DNA of 64,000 nucleotides from Chrysemys picta bellii (taxonomy: Eukaryota; Chordata; Testudines; Emydidae), in contig NC_088794.1 of the NCBI RefSeq assembly GCF_011386835.1, positions 69,388,434-69,452,433 of the forward strand, written 5' to 3'. A program made the position numbers and the translations under genes. Every line of letters starts with the position of its first letter. Position 1 is the stretch's first letter. Positions 34,977 to 48,340 of this stretch are shown in pieces. Below the pieces are notes generated by a model. The model did not search any database and was not told where the DNA came from. It saw nothing but the letters and a program-made list of their open reading frames with translations.

Positions 34977-36247
34977 ACTCTTCTGGCTTCAAATTACTCC
35001 AGATTCACACTGGTGTTAATGAGTCCAGAAGCTGGCAATCTGATAAAACAATAAATAAATGAAATAGCACATTGCATTCTTCTCATTTGAAAAACAAACA
35101 AATAAAAAAACAATCTTTCCCCTACATATTATAGTTCAGGATCTGATTGAGACAGTATTGTTGACCTGATTCAGTGACACTGTTGGATGAGAACTTCAGA
35201 AACAGTAAGAATTTGGATCCAGCAAGTGTAAAGCTTATTAGTCAGACTTTAGTGTTGACATGAAGGAATTTTCATATTGCTACCAAGTGAATTAAAACTA
35301 AAATGAGAAAAACTTTATGATTCAATCATTTCCAGGAGACATTTAAGAATGATATAAATCTTTATTATTTGCTGTTTGCTATGAAGTTGTTTTCTCCAGA
35401 ATCTGCATTTGAATTAGTATAGAAGAGTCTGTGGTGTAGAAATATGAGAAAACAGCCTTAACAGGCAACAGCATCACAAAGGAATATATAAATGATGTAC
35501 CACTGTAGTATACATTAAAGTTATCTCAAGAGGTAACATGAAATAAATGTACAGAGAAACATTTGCAGTATGAATCATGTGGACTGAACTGTCATTACAT
35601 AAGACTTTGGAACTACAGTGAAATATACTAAAAGTGGATGTGTGTTTCACATAAATTAATGTATAGAGAGCTTTAGGGCTTATTAGAGATATTGGGCCTA
35701 TACCCTTATTTCATGTAAATGTAACTCAATAAATAGAACTATGCTGGTTTACAAGAATGGAGGATCTGACCCAGTATGTTTTCTCTATACTATATTACAG
35801 CCATATTTAAGTATACACTTTGGGGGGGAAAATTACACACAGTGAGCCTGATCCAAATCCCATTAGAGCCAAATGGAAGGAATCCCACTGACTTTAATTG
35901 GAGTTGTATCAGGCCCTAGAAACCAAAATCAGCGAAATTCCACCTGGAGTAAGTTGGAAACCTCTAAGCCAAATTTAGTGGTGACATAAATAGTAGTGTA
36001 AGATACACGTTAGGCATACATTGTCATAAAATGCATGGGGGTTAGTGACAGAGTAGGGTTACTTGCACCTATCTGGCATTCAGTGGTTGTACAAAGTGAG
36101 TGAAACTTACACATTGAAAAGATGGAAGGTTGTAAAGCAGGAAAAGTAACTAATAGTGTGTGTGTGTATGGTTCCAGGATAAAGATCACGTCCACTTATC
36201 TCAGCTGAATTTGGGCCACTTCGTCAAATTCGTTCTTGTCATCAGAG

Positions 36248-36370
36248 TAGGGTGACCAGACAGCAAATGTGAAAAATCGGGATGGGAGTGAGAGGTAATA
36301 GGAGCCTATATAAGAAAAAGACCCAAAAATCAGGACTGTCCCTATAAAATTGGGACATCTGGTCACCCTA
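36248..36370. mobile_element. hAT-type MITE, 123 bp
   Basis: Inverted ends tagggtgaccaga and tctggtcacccta; perfect 8-bp duplication catcagag at 36240-36247 and 36371-36378. Interior has the mirrored aaaatcgggat and aattgggacat words. Confidence 0.92.
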
Positions 36371-36654
36371 CATCAGAGGGTACAACTCTTGTTTGCCATA
36401 GTTTGCCATTAAGCATCCCATTTTGAAAGGCACTTAGCACTACAGCTCCCATGGATGTCTAGAATCACCATTTTTTACATAGGCAAGGAGACAAATGCTC
36501 TTGGCACTTCTTTAGTGGTGGAGGTAGGTAGGATGGGTAAGAGTGCATCATTAAAGGAGTGCATTTCTGTGACAATGTTTTACTATATGTTTAAAATATT
36601 TTGATACAATAAGGTGTGGAAATTCCTAGTGCACTGCTAAACAGCTACAGCTTT

Positions 36655-36720
36655 TTACCCCAGAGATGGCTGCATTTCAATGGTGGAAGAAATGATCCTT
36701 GTGCATTGTTAGTATATTGT
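36655..36720 (+). repeat. Dispersed repeat shared with 58405-58500
   Basis: ggctgcatttcaatg after accccagagat is matched by accctagaggtggctgcatttcaatg at about 58415-58440. Likely the body of an old SINE or LINE tail; family not identified. Confidence 0.45.
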
Positions 36721-38439
36721 TGCTAAAACAATGGGACTACTCACATGCAAGTTAATTGCCTTGTGTTTGCAGGATTGGAACCCTAGGGCCTGATCCTGCA
36801 ATGTGATGCAATCAGGCAACCCCCAACTCGCTCCAGTGAAGTCAGGGGAGCTCTGCAAAGGCATGAGGGTTTGTCCATGTGCAGTACACTGTAGGAGCAG
36901 AGCACAATTTTGTAAAAAAAAAAAGGAGGGGGGGGTCGAAAATGCTAAAAATTAATTAGGGGATGGGCAAACTATTGAAAAGAAACAATGTTTTTTTGTG
37001 AATTTAGATCTTTTTATAGTTTGCAAATTGTGTATGAACAGATCATGATTTCCATGAATTTTTTTCTTGTTCAAATTAATTTAACAAATATTTTATTATA
37101 AGAATACATACTGCATAATATATTATGCAAATATGTTTCAGCCTATGGATAACTCACAAATAGTTCATTATTCACAGGACTTACTCTGATAATATAATAT
37201 TCACAGTTCCAAGTTCAAATTGGTTTGATTGAACACAAGTAATTTAGTATGTTTCTTTTGCCTTACTGGTTAAGCATAAAGTCTTAAAGTTAGATTTACA
37301 GTGCAAACACTTTTAATTCTGAATTCCAAATCTGATTTTTCTGTAAACATTTTTGCCAGTAATTTAATTTTCTAGAATGTTTGTGAAAAGCAAACCCCAA
37401 AGAAGTAAAAATGCTATCAATGAGAATTCATTTAAAATGTGAATGAACAGTTGACTTATTTTTTTCAGTATTTGTTCAACCTTAATATTAAAATATTATG
37501 GGTTGTTTGATATAAATAATTTCTATACAAAACACCTTAAATTTCTAAGCTTTTCTTAAGTTTTCAACACTAGCATTCACATAGGAGATGTAGAAGTCAA
37601 CATTTGAAATCAAAAGACACCAACATAGAGTAACTCCAATAGCTCCATCTGTTTTATGTATTTGGGGTATTATATGTTTTTAAAACATCATATGTATTTT
37701 CAGCAGTCCATGAAAAATTAAAATACCAGTTGGATTTACTAGTGTAAAATACCATGCTCTTAAAATTATTAGACTAACTTATATTCAAAATAGTACATAG
37801 CAAATTGAAATTTCAGTTATCATTAATGCAATATCATATTGGATTTTTATTTATACTTCATCACCTGACATCAGATATTTTTCCATCTACTAGTGTATTG
37901 GGCTCTTTTCCACAAATTCTCTTAATACATTTAAACAAGGAAGTAGCCTTTTAGAAATCGGCAGGTAATTGTTGCTATGTTTTAATAGCTTTGAGAATGC
38001 CTACTCATCAAAACAGGAAAGCAAGAAAATGAAAATTCCCAGCATGAATATGAAAGAAATACTGAATGGATACTAACTGAAATGGCTAACATTTTTCCAT
38101 AATATTTTGAACAAAACAGGTCATTTAAAAAGATTACTGAACAGATTTTTGCTGGTGTTCATCCAGAAAAACACTGATTTAAATACAGAATAATGTTACT
38201 GATTTAAACCAACGGGGTTAGTTTGCATTTATATCTGTGTAACTGAGATCCAAATATGTCTCTATTATCAGTATTAGAGCATCTCCATTTGTTTTATATA
38301 GTCTCTCTCTCTCCCTCCACCTTTTTCATTAAAGTTCTATCTAACTTAAAGTCACTCCCCACCCCAAGGCACACACTGAATTTTACAATAACGGTATGGT
38401 TTAATAAGGTAGAGTAGTAGTTTGGCAGTTGTGACTCTT

Positions 38440-38560
38440 AGGCGTAGTCTATACAAGCAAAGTTTTGTGAGTATAGGCTATGATGGCAAACCCTCCTGTG
38501 TAGATGCAATTTTGCCCATATAGTTTATACCAGTTGTCTGCATGAATTTTCAAACAATCC
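38440..38560 (+). repeat. Partial short TIR element
   Basis: Starts aggcgtagtctatacaagca, resembling the 'gtctacac' left ends seen elsewhere in the window; no right end found. Confidence 0.35.
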
Positions 38561-38614
38561 CAGGCAGATCACTTATCTGTAGGAAGCAGTCTGGTAACAG
38601 CAGGGGATTGGAAA

Positions 38615-38785
38615 CTATCAGAATTAGGTTCTGCAATCAACTCTGACAGTGACTTAATGTGTGGCCATGTGTAAGTTCTCCAGTGCCTCAGTTTCCCCAT
38701 TTTATCAAACTAGGGTAATACTATTTACACTTCTTTGTAAAGGGTTTTGAGCTCGAGTATATTCTACACATATTGAGCCAGATTC
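38615..38785 (+). mobile_element. MIR/CORE-type SINE fragment
   Basis: Contains gcctcagtttccccatttta, gtaatactatttacac and tttgtaaagggttttgag, the 3' core and tail of MIR-like SINEs. Confidence 0.65.
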
Positions 38786-40334
38786 ACAGGTAAGGTAAAT
38801 AGACATATCTCCATTTACTTCAGTGGAACTACACCTATTTACATCAGCTAAGAATTTGACCCATAAAAGCTACAATATGTACTTCAGAAAGATTATACAC
38901 TTCCTCTATTTTATAATAGACTTCAAAGTGACATTTTGGATTGCATGATGTTCTAGCAAATGACCATGTATTTCAGACATGGTAAGGAGGAGTAAGATAC
39001 CATGCTCGGAGGTGTTCAGATACTATTAAGAGGAGTATGGTTTAAATACATAGAACAAGAGATAACCCTGTATTCTTAGTCTTTAAAATATAACTTAGTC
39101 AGCAACCTGGGCAAGAATCCATGTGATGAGAAATGGATGTAATGACAAAGGCAGGCAACCACAGGATTTGATGCTTCATTATATGAAGGTATATGTCAGG
39201 GTGAAAGAGGACAACGTCAGGCCCCCTAATCAGTCTCTGAACTCCCAATTGCAGCATTCCCATTCTCCTCAACAGCAGGAATGAAGCCAGACAGAGATCC
39301 ATGTGTTATAGTTTATGGAGTCTACCTGCACTTAGGGTTTAGTGCAGAGCTTGCAGGGACAGGAGAAGGAGTTTTTTCTTCCCCCTCTTCCTTGGGTATG
39401 TGTGAGGGGGAAGTGTTCCAGGCTGCTTCCTAACTCCCCACCAAGACCCTTGGGATTTGTGGCAATATTGACCTTACCTAGCGGGAAGATGGAGCAGACA
39501 GCTATTCAACACCCCTCAAAAATATGAAGTAGTGCAGGTGGCCAAAAAAATCCCAAGAATGATAATAGTACAAGGGAAAGGAGGAGGTGGGTGTGGTTGA
39601 AGAGGTCCCCACGGATATGTGCAGGAGTTAAAGCATAACTCCCCCTCTTATAAAAGCAGGAAAACTCTCCCACAGCTACTTATCCTCTTGGCTGTGCAGT
39701 GAGAAGTTCCCATCTTGCATTCTACTTTATGTGTGTGTGCATCAAATATTTCTCCGTGGGTTGGTCTGAGTTTGTCAGAAAATAGGCTCATTTAGATGCT
39801 TAGGTGCTTATTTAGGTGCCTAGGTGCAGATTTAAGGAACCATATTTGAAACCTGAGCTGCCCACACCAATTTATGTAAATACAGGCACTGCCTGCCTCT
39901 TAAGAAACTGCAGTGCAAATCTGGTAGCCAATTTCAGATATTAATATTTGACCGTGCTTGAGTTGGCTATATACAATATTCATGTATGGATTGATAAACA
40001 ACAAAATTAAATCGGAAGACACAAGACGTTTCCCGGCTTTGAAAGAATAGTCAGAATCCAGCTCCTTTTCTTCCATTCCGATAAAAAATGAATCTCATTA
40101 AGTCACATTTTGTCCAATCCTCTGTCAATGTGGCACTGTTCTCTATAGAACATTTTCAAGAGTTTTATCACATTCTAAATGTCTCAAGTGTTCCAGCTTC
40201 CACTACCACATCAGGGAAACTATGGATTGTTTCAAACACCTTTTTTTAAAAAAAAAAATAACTTCTGAGATTTTGTTTTCCAAGTTCTAGCTCTAAACCC
40301 CTGAAAAAGGATTGTATATTGAAAATGCTGGCTT

Positions 40335-40351
40335 TGCCCTCAGGGGGCACT
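40335..40351 (+). promoter_or_regulatory. Candidate CTCF-binding motif
   Basis: gccctcagggggcactt fits the CTCF core with an intact AGGGGGCAC block. In the GAS2 intron; motif match only. Confidence 0.45.
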
Positions 40352-41482
40352 TGTGATAATGAACACACAGAATAGTTAATACATTGGGGTAACATTTCCA
40401 TCTCATTGCTGGGGGATTTACATGCACAAATCCCATTAACTGAATCCCCTATAACATGAGATGAAAAAAATCACCTATAATAAAGCTACGTCTGAAAAAA
40501 ATCTCCAGAGCTTTGTAGGAGTCCTGTTAATTGCTTGTCACAACATATCCAGCTTTATCAAGAAGTGGCTTTTATAAATAATATTTTGTTTTGAGCTGTA
40601 CTTCTAAAGAATTTTATATCAGTTTTAGAACAAAAGATTCTATCAAACGTTAAAATATATTCCCTTGTTTATCAAAACAATGCATTAGTGGGCCCTCTTC
40701 CCTCTGAACAGTTCCCTGTGATATACTGCATACTCAAAGAACAGGCTGGGGATCTATTGCTGTTAAATATTTAGAACTTAGCTTCACTGATTTAAGTCAC
40801 CAGTTCCAGAGTAAATCAAATGTAAATTTTCGTGATTTTCTAGTGATCGTTTCTAATGGAAAATAAAGTGGAATGGAGTCCCTTACTTTCCAGCTGAGAC
40901 CAGGATAGACTTTACCATTATATTTTAATCTTTCTTTCTATCTCTTGCTTAAAGAGCTCAGTTTCCAAGTAGAAACAAATAGAATTACCAACTGCTGTAG
41001 TAAAATTGCCACACTTATGCATTGCACCTATATACTGACCTACATTTAAAACACACACACATGCACAATGAGTGCTTCCATGCAAGTAGCATTGACTTAA
41101 CCATTCAGAAAGTGCTAAAAGCTCCATCCAGCTGGAAGGAGTTTTGGCAGCTGCTGGTTCACCAATGCTATAGGCTTCCCTGGCTAGACAGAAACTGAGG
41201 CTACCACCTGTGCCCTTTTCAGCACCCACATTCTGCTCCTAACCCTTTCATAGGAACAAGGTCTGTGACTGCTAAATATGGTGATCAGGCTCTGGGGTGT
41301 CACTCAGCATGTGATCAGCTGTACACTAAGTGATATTCTTTCCCTGATGATTTAGGGACAGATTTTCAAAGATCAGAAATCCAGGGTACTTGCACAATCC
41401 AGTATTTGTAAACACAAGTACCTTGTTATATGTAGGGTTGCCAACTTTCTAATTGAACGAAACCGAACACCCTTGCCTTGCC

Positions 41483-42473
41483 TAGGGTTACCATTCGTCC
41501 GGATTCCCCCGGACATGTCCGGCTTTTTTCAGTTAAAAATAGCGTCCAGGGGGAATTTGTCAATGTCCGGATTTCCCCCCATGCAGAGCACGCACGGCTT
41601 ACAGGGCAGCCAGCCGGATCGTGCCACTCGCACGGAGCTCCGGCAGCCAGAGCCCCTCCTCCACTACCCCCTCCTCTCTCCTGCAACTTGACACCACTCC
41701 CCTCCTCTCTCTCCCCCTCCCTCCCTGCATTGGCAGATCACGGCCTCCAGCAGTCTGGAGCTCCGACCCTGCTCCCCTCCCCCGCTGTCGAGCGCGCCGC
41801 TCTGCAGCACAATAAGGGGGCCAGGGGGTCAGAGAAGCGTCAGGGAGGTTCTGGGGGGGTAGTCAAGAGACAGGGAGCAGGGGGAGGGTTGGATGGGTCA
41901 GGAGTTCGGGGGGTGCTGTCTGGGGGTTGGGGGTGTAAGGTTTTGGGCAGAGTACAGGTGGGGGGGGTCTCAGGAGGGGGCAGTCAGGGGACAAGGAGCG
42001 GGGGGGGGTGTTTGGGAGTTCTGGGGGGGGCTGTCAGGTGGCAGGGGTGGGGAGAGGGATCGGAGCAGTCAGGGGACAGGGAGCAGAGGGGTTTAGATGG
42101 GTCAGGAGTTCTGGGGGGGGCTGTCAGGGGGTGGGGGGGTGGATAAGGGTTGGGGCAGTCAGGGGACAGGTAGGGTGGTAGGGTCCTAGGGGGCCAGTTA
42201 GGATGTGGGGAAGGTCTCAGGAGGGGGCAGTCAGGGGACAAGGAGCAGGGAGGCTTAGGTAGGGGGTGGAGTCCTGGGGGGCAGTTAGGGGCAGGGGTCC
42301 CAGGAGGGGGCAGTCAGGGGACAAGGCGTGGGGGGGGAGGGTTGGGGGTTCTGAGGGGGCAGGAAGTGGGAGGGAGTGGAAGGGGCAGGGGCGGGGCTAG
42401 GGCAGGACGGGGGCGGGGCTAGGGCGGGGCTCCTCCCGTCCTCTTTTTTGATTGTTGAAATATGGTAACCCTA
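41483..42473. mobile_element. hAT-type element nested inside 41433-42860
   Basis: 991 bp with inverted ends tagggttaccat and atggtaacccta and a perfect 8-bp duplication gccttgcc at 41475-41482 and 42474-42481. The interior is very G-rich on the plus strand. The 222-codon frame across it is a composition effect. Confidence 0.92.
41821..42420 (+). repeat. G-rich minisatellite inside the nested hAT element
   Basis: Units of about 72-90 bp marked by cagtcaggggaca at 41981, 42066, 42156, 42228 and 42311, joined by G runs (ggttctgggggggctgtcag type). Many runs of 4 or more G could form G-quadruplexes. Confidence 0.75.
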
Positions 42474-43227
42474 GCCTTGCCCCCTTCCCCAAGGCCCTGC
42501 CCAAGCCCCCCCACACTCACTCCAGCCCCCCTCCCTCCATCGCTCGCTCTCCCCCCACTCTCACTCTCTTTCACTGGGGGTTGGAATGCGGGACGGGGTG
42601 AGGGGTTCCTGGCCAACGGGAGTTGTGGGGGCAGAGGCAGCACATGGAACTTCCCTGGCCACCCCTCCACCCAGGAGCCAGAGGGAAATGCTAGCCGCTT
42701 CCAGGAGCTGCGTGGAGCCAAGGCAGGCAGGGACCCTGCCTTAGCTCTGCTGCACCACCGACTAGACCTTTACTGGCTTGATCAGCAGTGCTGACTGGAG
42801 CTGCCAGGGTCCCTTTTTGACCAGTCGTTCCAGTCAAAAACCAAATGCCTGGCAACCCTAGTTAGATGTCCAAATAGTCATTTGCATGTGCTAATACCCA
42901 AACTGCTCATGCAATCACTGGAGTTGTGAAGGGGAAAAAACTGCTTCTGCTCTTTCAGGAAGCTGGCCACAAATATCAGTCAGTAGGGGAACATCAATCA
43001 AAGGGGCCTACAGATAGTTGTCTCTGAGCAGCAAACTGTTCAATTTTGGAAGCCAGCCAAGGAGAAGAAATAGGGCATGCAGCTTTAAGTTTCTCCTCAA
43101 TTTACAAAAAGCTGGAAACCATCACACTATTTTCATCACTTTTTCTGAACAAGGATTGTTATTAGAATCAGTATATTCAGAAAAATAAGGAAATAAGAAT
43201 AATTTATAATCTATTATTTAGGTAGTA

Positions 43228-43400
43228 AGGGCCAAATTCTGCACAGAGTCCTAACTTCCATTGATTTCAATGGAAGTTAGAAGCCTAAATACTTGAGGAT
43301 CTGGGCCTAAGCTTTGTGGGTCAAAGACCATCTTTTTGTATTCTTACAATGTATTCTTACAATGCCTAGCACAATAAGGCCTTCATCTTTTGGGGCAGAA
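43228..43400. repeat. Palindromic module followed by an L2-like tail
   Basis: 43251-43264 (ctaacttccattga) and 43267-43280 are perfect inverted arms; the flanks gggccaaattctg and ggatctgggcct are also mirrored. 43365-43395 (gcctagcacaataaggcc) resembles an L2-type 3' end. Confidence 0.55.
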
Positions 43401-45121
43401 CATGTGCTTCCACAAGACAAATAAGTAAGAATAATGGGGCACAATGGCAAATTTATATGCCATTTTAACTTGGGCAAATTTCAAACTGCTTCAGAAGGAC
43501 ACATGCATTATTTCAGATTCATATTTATAAAACTTCTTTTTAATATTCTTTTTAGCAATTAAAATAACATTTTAATAATGTTTTGCAGACAACTATAGGA
43601 GGTACCTTGACTTCAAAGAAAACCCTGAAAGAAAACCATTTAGGACAAAATGAAAGATTCATAAGCTCTAGAGATCAATCAATAAACGCCTTAAGATGTC
43701 ACCATTCTACCAAGGGACCAGATGCTTGGGCTTTTGAATTATGATACCACTGTATTCTGATTAGGAGGTTTTATCCTCCCCAATCATGTCACTCATTTCA
43801 GCTACATAAGCAGACCTGAATAACATTGGGATTCTTACAGTATTTGTGCAGTGTCACTGGCTTAAATTAAGGTATTAAAGAATTCTTTACCTAAGGCAAG
43901 CTGTTGTTATGTAGGATATAACAGCCTCTTAGCAAATTTTCTTTTGAAGAGGTAATGGAAATATTTACATTGCATATAGAAAGGCAGATTTTTTTTTCCA
44001 AATGCGGAAGCTTACTGAATTGGTGTCAGCAGAAAACCAGTTAATAATCACAGCTATGCTCTTGACATTTACACTTTCTTCAAGGTTAGTCGGGTTTAGT
44101 AAACATTTTTATTTAGGTCAGAGAGAAAGTCAAAAGCAAAATGACTTCCAGTAAACACAGTTTGGCAGCAAACAGATTTGTGCTCATATTCGATCACAGT
44201 ACATTCATTTTCTTTTTCTATTCTTCTTTTTAAAATGATAAAATCAGGGGAATGAAGGATTGGATGGCTCAGGAGAATGGGGTAGAATAGCATATGGAGT
44301 CTTTTACATCTACCTTACCTATTCAATCTGATCCAAGAGGGTACTGACCCAAAATCATTACTGTCTGATCGTTGTTTAGCAGATTATGTAAACTGAATCC
44401 AGTTACTTGTTGACAGTTGCCCACAACACAAACCATCCTTTCTGGCTATCTCAGCAGAGAAGCCAGGGATTTGGCTAGTCATGGAAAAGGAACTACCCTC
44501 TCATCCCTCAAGACAATTGTGCCAATTTAAGATTGAGGCACTTGACTGCGCAGTTTAGGGAAACTTGCACTGCCAATGCCTGTGCTGCACCTGTTATGTT
44601 AGATAATTATAACATTAATACTTTGTAAGAATGTGCATTAACAATGTTGACCTTTTTCTCACTTTTGTTATTCATCTCTCTTATTCTTCCCATGGGATTT
44701 CCTGTGATACAAGAAAAGTACTTGATTGCTTAAAGAACATCCCAAGTATAGATGCACATGCCAATATTTAGTGGCAGAGGAAAAGGGTATGCTTGAGAAT
44801 ATGAATTTCAATATTGGCATGAGGATGTTATTTTTAAGCATATGATACATCCAACAGAGATTCATACATAATGGGCACAATACACATTTTTGTCACAAAC
44901 AGTCAGTATCCATTAATAATACGTAGCACTTTTAATCTTCAAAGTACTTTGTAAACATTAACCTTCATGTGACCCCTGTGAAGCAGGTAAGTAAATACTT
45001 TTAAACTCTCACTGCTGGCAAATTTCCTTAATATGCGCATTGAAGTCTAAAAAAACTAATATTGACGTTTCATAAAACTGACAGTCAGATTATGCAGCAT
45101 TTTCATTTCAGCCCTGATCCA

Positions 45122-45410
45122 AGGGTGTCTACACTTAAAATGCTACACCAGCATAGCTGTGCCACCGCAGCTGCGCTGCTGTAGCACTTCAGTGCAGACA
45201 TTACCTACACTGATGGGAGAGCTTTCCCATTGGCATAGGCAATTCATCTCCCCGAGAGATGGTAGCTGGGGCAACAGAAGAATTTTTCCATCTACCTAGT
45301 GCTGTCTATGTACGGACTTAGGCTGGCTTAACAATGCCACTCAGCAGTGTGGATTTTTCACACCCCTGACTGATGTAGTTAAATGACCTACTTTTCTGGT
45401 GTAGATCAGG
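45122..45410 (+). mobile_element. Short TIR element, 'gtctacact' family, copy 3
   Basis: Shares gtctacacttaaaatgctac, ctccccgaga and gtgtggatttttcacaccc with the 28866 copy; ends near ctggtgtagatcagg. Confidence 0.68.
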
Positions 45411-46505
45411 TCCAATTCCCACCAAAGTCAACTGCAATCTTTCCATTGCCTTAAATGGGCTTTGGATCAAAACTTTAATAGATCCAAAATGACCCTTCTG
45501 TTTTAGTAAAAGGTCTTGTTTTTCAGAGAAAGGCATTCAGATACTCTTATGATGGACATTGTAGAAATATATTGTATAGCATGTCCTAACTAAGCCCACT
45601 CCTAATTCAGATGCCCTAGTGTTCTCTTTCATCCAAAAGACATTGCTATAAAAAATGTGGAGTAACACATGGCACTGACTCTATCTCGTCACAAAATTAG
45701 TTCCCTCATTGTAGAAAATGAACTTGCTCTGTTAAAATATAAGTGTGGGATAGAATGAATTGTTTTATAGCTTCCACAAGCCTTACCCTCACTTAATTGA
45801 TCAGACAGTAATTTTGCTTTTATATTGCTTTCCCTTCCCTCCAGGCTCAGATTACTGTCCAGTCTGCAACTTCTTTCATTTGCAGGAAACTTTTTTATGA
45901 GCTAGTCAGCCTTTAACAGCAGGAGTATGGCGAAAGCTGACCTAAATTTAGAACACCTTCGCCTATCGGGACTCACCATGGTGTGTTTTCAAACACCTTA
46001 TTATTTATTCCATTCACAGGTTTTCTCTACAGGCTATTTGCACCTTGAGTGAGATTTTTTATCTCCAATTGAGTCTTCTGACATTTATACATCTTTTTAA
46101 GCTACTTCATGAGTCAACATTGTGTTATATGAAACATTTTTCTAAGATGGAGCACTCTCAGCATAGGTCTGCTGATGTAACTGAGAATTGAGGACATTGG
46201 TATCATGTGAAACACTGAGGAACATGAAAACAGGTATTCAGTAGATCAACTGGAAATCAGACTACTAGCAAAGGCTGCATACTTACAGACAATCACATAG
46301 TAAGTGTGACCATTATTACCATGGCACCTGCTAAATAAAATTATTTACCTGTAGTTCTGCTTCTCTGAACATAGCATTCCAACAGGATTCTAATTGCTGA
46401 GTTTTTTATCCTTGAGAACAGTGGGAGCCTAGTAGCCAGACCCCTATTGGCCATTGTGCACAACCTCTTTTTGGGTATAAATATTGCCCTCTGAATATTC
46501 TAGAC

Positions 46506-46816
46506 CAGGGATCGGCAACCTGTCAGAAGTGGTGTACCGAGTCTTCATTTATTCACTCTAATTTAAGGTTTTGCATGCCAGTAATACATTTTAACGTTTT
46601 TAGAAGGTTTCTTTCTATAAGTCTATAATATATAACTAAACTATTGTTGTATGTAAAGTAAATAAGGTTTTTAAAATGTTTAAGAAGCTTCATTTAAAAT
46701 TAAATTAAAATGCAAAGCCCACTGGACCGGTGGCCAGGACCCAGGCAGTGTGAGTGCCACTGAAAATCAGCTCGCGTGCCGCCTTCGGCACGCGTGCCAT
46801 AGGTTGCCTACCCCTG
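46506..46816. mobile_element. hAT-type non-autonomous element, 311 bp
   Basis: Inverted ends cagggatcggcaacct and aggttgcctacccctg; flanks ttctagac (46498-46505) and ttctagtc (46817-46824), 7 of 8 identical. AT-rich body with atttaaaattaaattaaaat and a GC-rich right part (ctcgcgtgccgccttcggc). Confidence 0.9.
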
Positions 46817-46824
46817 TTCTAGTC

Positions 46825-48340
46825 AGTGCCTTTGATTGCATCAGAAGCACAGCCTCATTTCAGGCCAGCCAAGGTCATCCCAAAGTGAAATACAATCCGC
46901 TATCCATTTAGACTTAGTCATGACACCCACCACACTTGTAGAAAGCACTTTGAAATGAAAAGTGCTATGGAAGTACAAAGTAAAGTATTATCTGTATTAC
47001 AAACTCTGAACACAAGTCAGAAGTCATTGCAATCTTATGTCTTTTATTTCCTAATTTTCAGAGTATATCAGATCCTTAGCAGTAACTGGGTCAAAGTTGG
47101 CTCACAGTTACACTGCTGTAAATCCTGAGTAACTCATGGAAGTCAATGGAGATACTTTGGATACACACTGGTGTAAATAACAGCAGGATTTGGCCCTTTG
47201 GGATTCACAGTTCTGTGACTAACTTTTTGTTGCTCTTATTTCTGGCTTGTGTCTGGCACATGCTGCTTTTTTTTTTCTTTAATAGGGGTTGGGTGTCTTT
47301 TGGATGTCTAATTAACACTCCTGCTTCCAAAAGGAAGCATGTGTAGGCGAGCACCTTATACGTGAGAAATGATTCAGTTGCAGAAAGAAGTAAACACAGT
47401 TGTTTATTCATTAGGAGGCAAGTGAATTTCTGACAAGTGAAGCCTGGGGCTTCTCAGGCATTGGTGTAGGAGGAACAATATGAAGCAAAATTAATTGGAT
47501 GTGGTAGTCTCACTCACAGAATGGCATTTTCCATTTCCACAGTACTTCACAGCATCCCATTGCCACTGTACAATTAGGAGAACACAGGGACTGTAGGCTT
47601 GATCCAATATCTATTGACTTCAATGCACTTTAGATAAGGCCCTGGGTGAGGGGAACAAGAGATGGAAACTTCTTGCATACTTCTTCTCTTATCCACTCAT
47701 ACAGGGGCCAGCTACAATATAGGCCAGAGTTCTCCATCAAATTAAATCTGGGCTGTTTAGCAGAAATCTAAGTACCAAGCTGCTGCACATTTCCAGCCAG
47801 AGCAAGTGACTCATAACAAATATTTTATGCAATGCTCAGCAGAAAAGGTGATATGGTGAATAGATTAAATATGAAGCATAAAGCCAGGGGGAGAGTTGAT
47901 GAGGTTAAGGGGAAAGACAAAAAATGTAAGCTGGCAACTGCATGGAGACATGGAAAACCAGATGTATTAAGATTAAATAATATGAGAAGAAGAAGAAAAT
48001 ATATAATACAGTGCAAAACACATGAAACTGCCAAAGCAAAACTATGCATTATTGTAGGAGAGGGAAGGGCCAATTATTATCTTTGAATCAAAAGTACAGA
48101 TGTCCCTTCTTAGATGTAGATAGCTAATTATTAATTCTTAGTTTGTACAATCATTTAGAGCCTTGGAGAGCCACTTATTAAAAGCAAAGAATTAAGGGCA
48201 GATTCTGCCTTGCTTATTTAGGCTGAGAAAGCCTTTCTCATCCACTAGTCCCATTGAAATCAATAGCACTTGTGGAGGAGAGAGAATATGGGTGAGGGCA
48301 TAAGTAAGGATGTCAGATTCTGGCCCTAAATAAATAAATG
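46825..48340. repeat. Intron stretch with palindromic-module copies
   Basis: Module-like folds lie at about 47090-47205 (ggaagtcaatggag, cactggtgtaaata), 47590-47645 (attgacttcaatgc) and 48185-48330 (agattctg and cagattctggccct ends). 46945-46990 resembles the tail of a SINE. No gene seen. Confidence 0.45.

Larger units (their letters stand above)
41433..42860. mobile_element. hAT-type element (outer of a nested pair)
   Basis: Inverted ends tagggttgcca (left) and tggcaaccctA (right). Flanking 8-mers gttatatg (41425-41432) and gttagatg (42861-42868) differ at one base. Without the inner element it is about 430 bp and has no coding capacity. Confidence 0.85.

Noticed and set aside
41478..42146. 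Plus-strand open frame of 222 codons
   Set aside because: It lies wholly inside a hAT element and a G-rich minisatellite; the protein is Gly-rich low complexity.
41821..42420. CRISPR array
   Set aside because: Repeats are irregular (72-90 bp spacing), G-rich and inside a transposon in vertebrate DNA.
46345..46500. Possible GAS2 exon with a minus-strand donor (acctgtagttctgcttctct)
   Set aside because: Translation does not match GAS2, and the sequence resembles a dispersed repeat with a promoter-like end.
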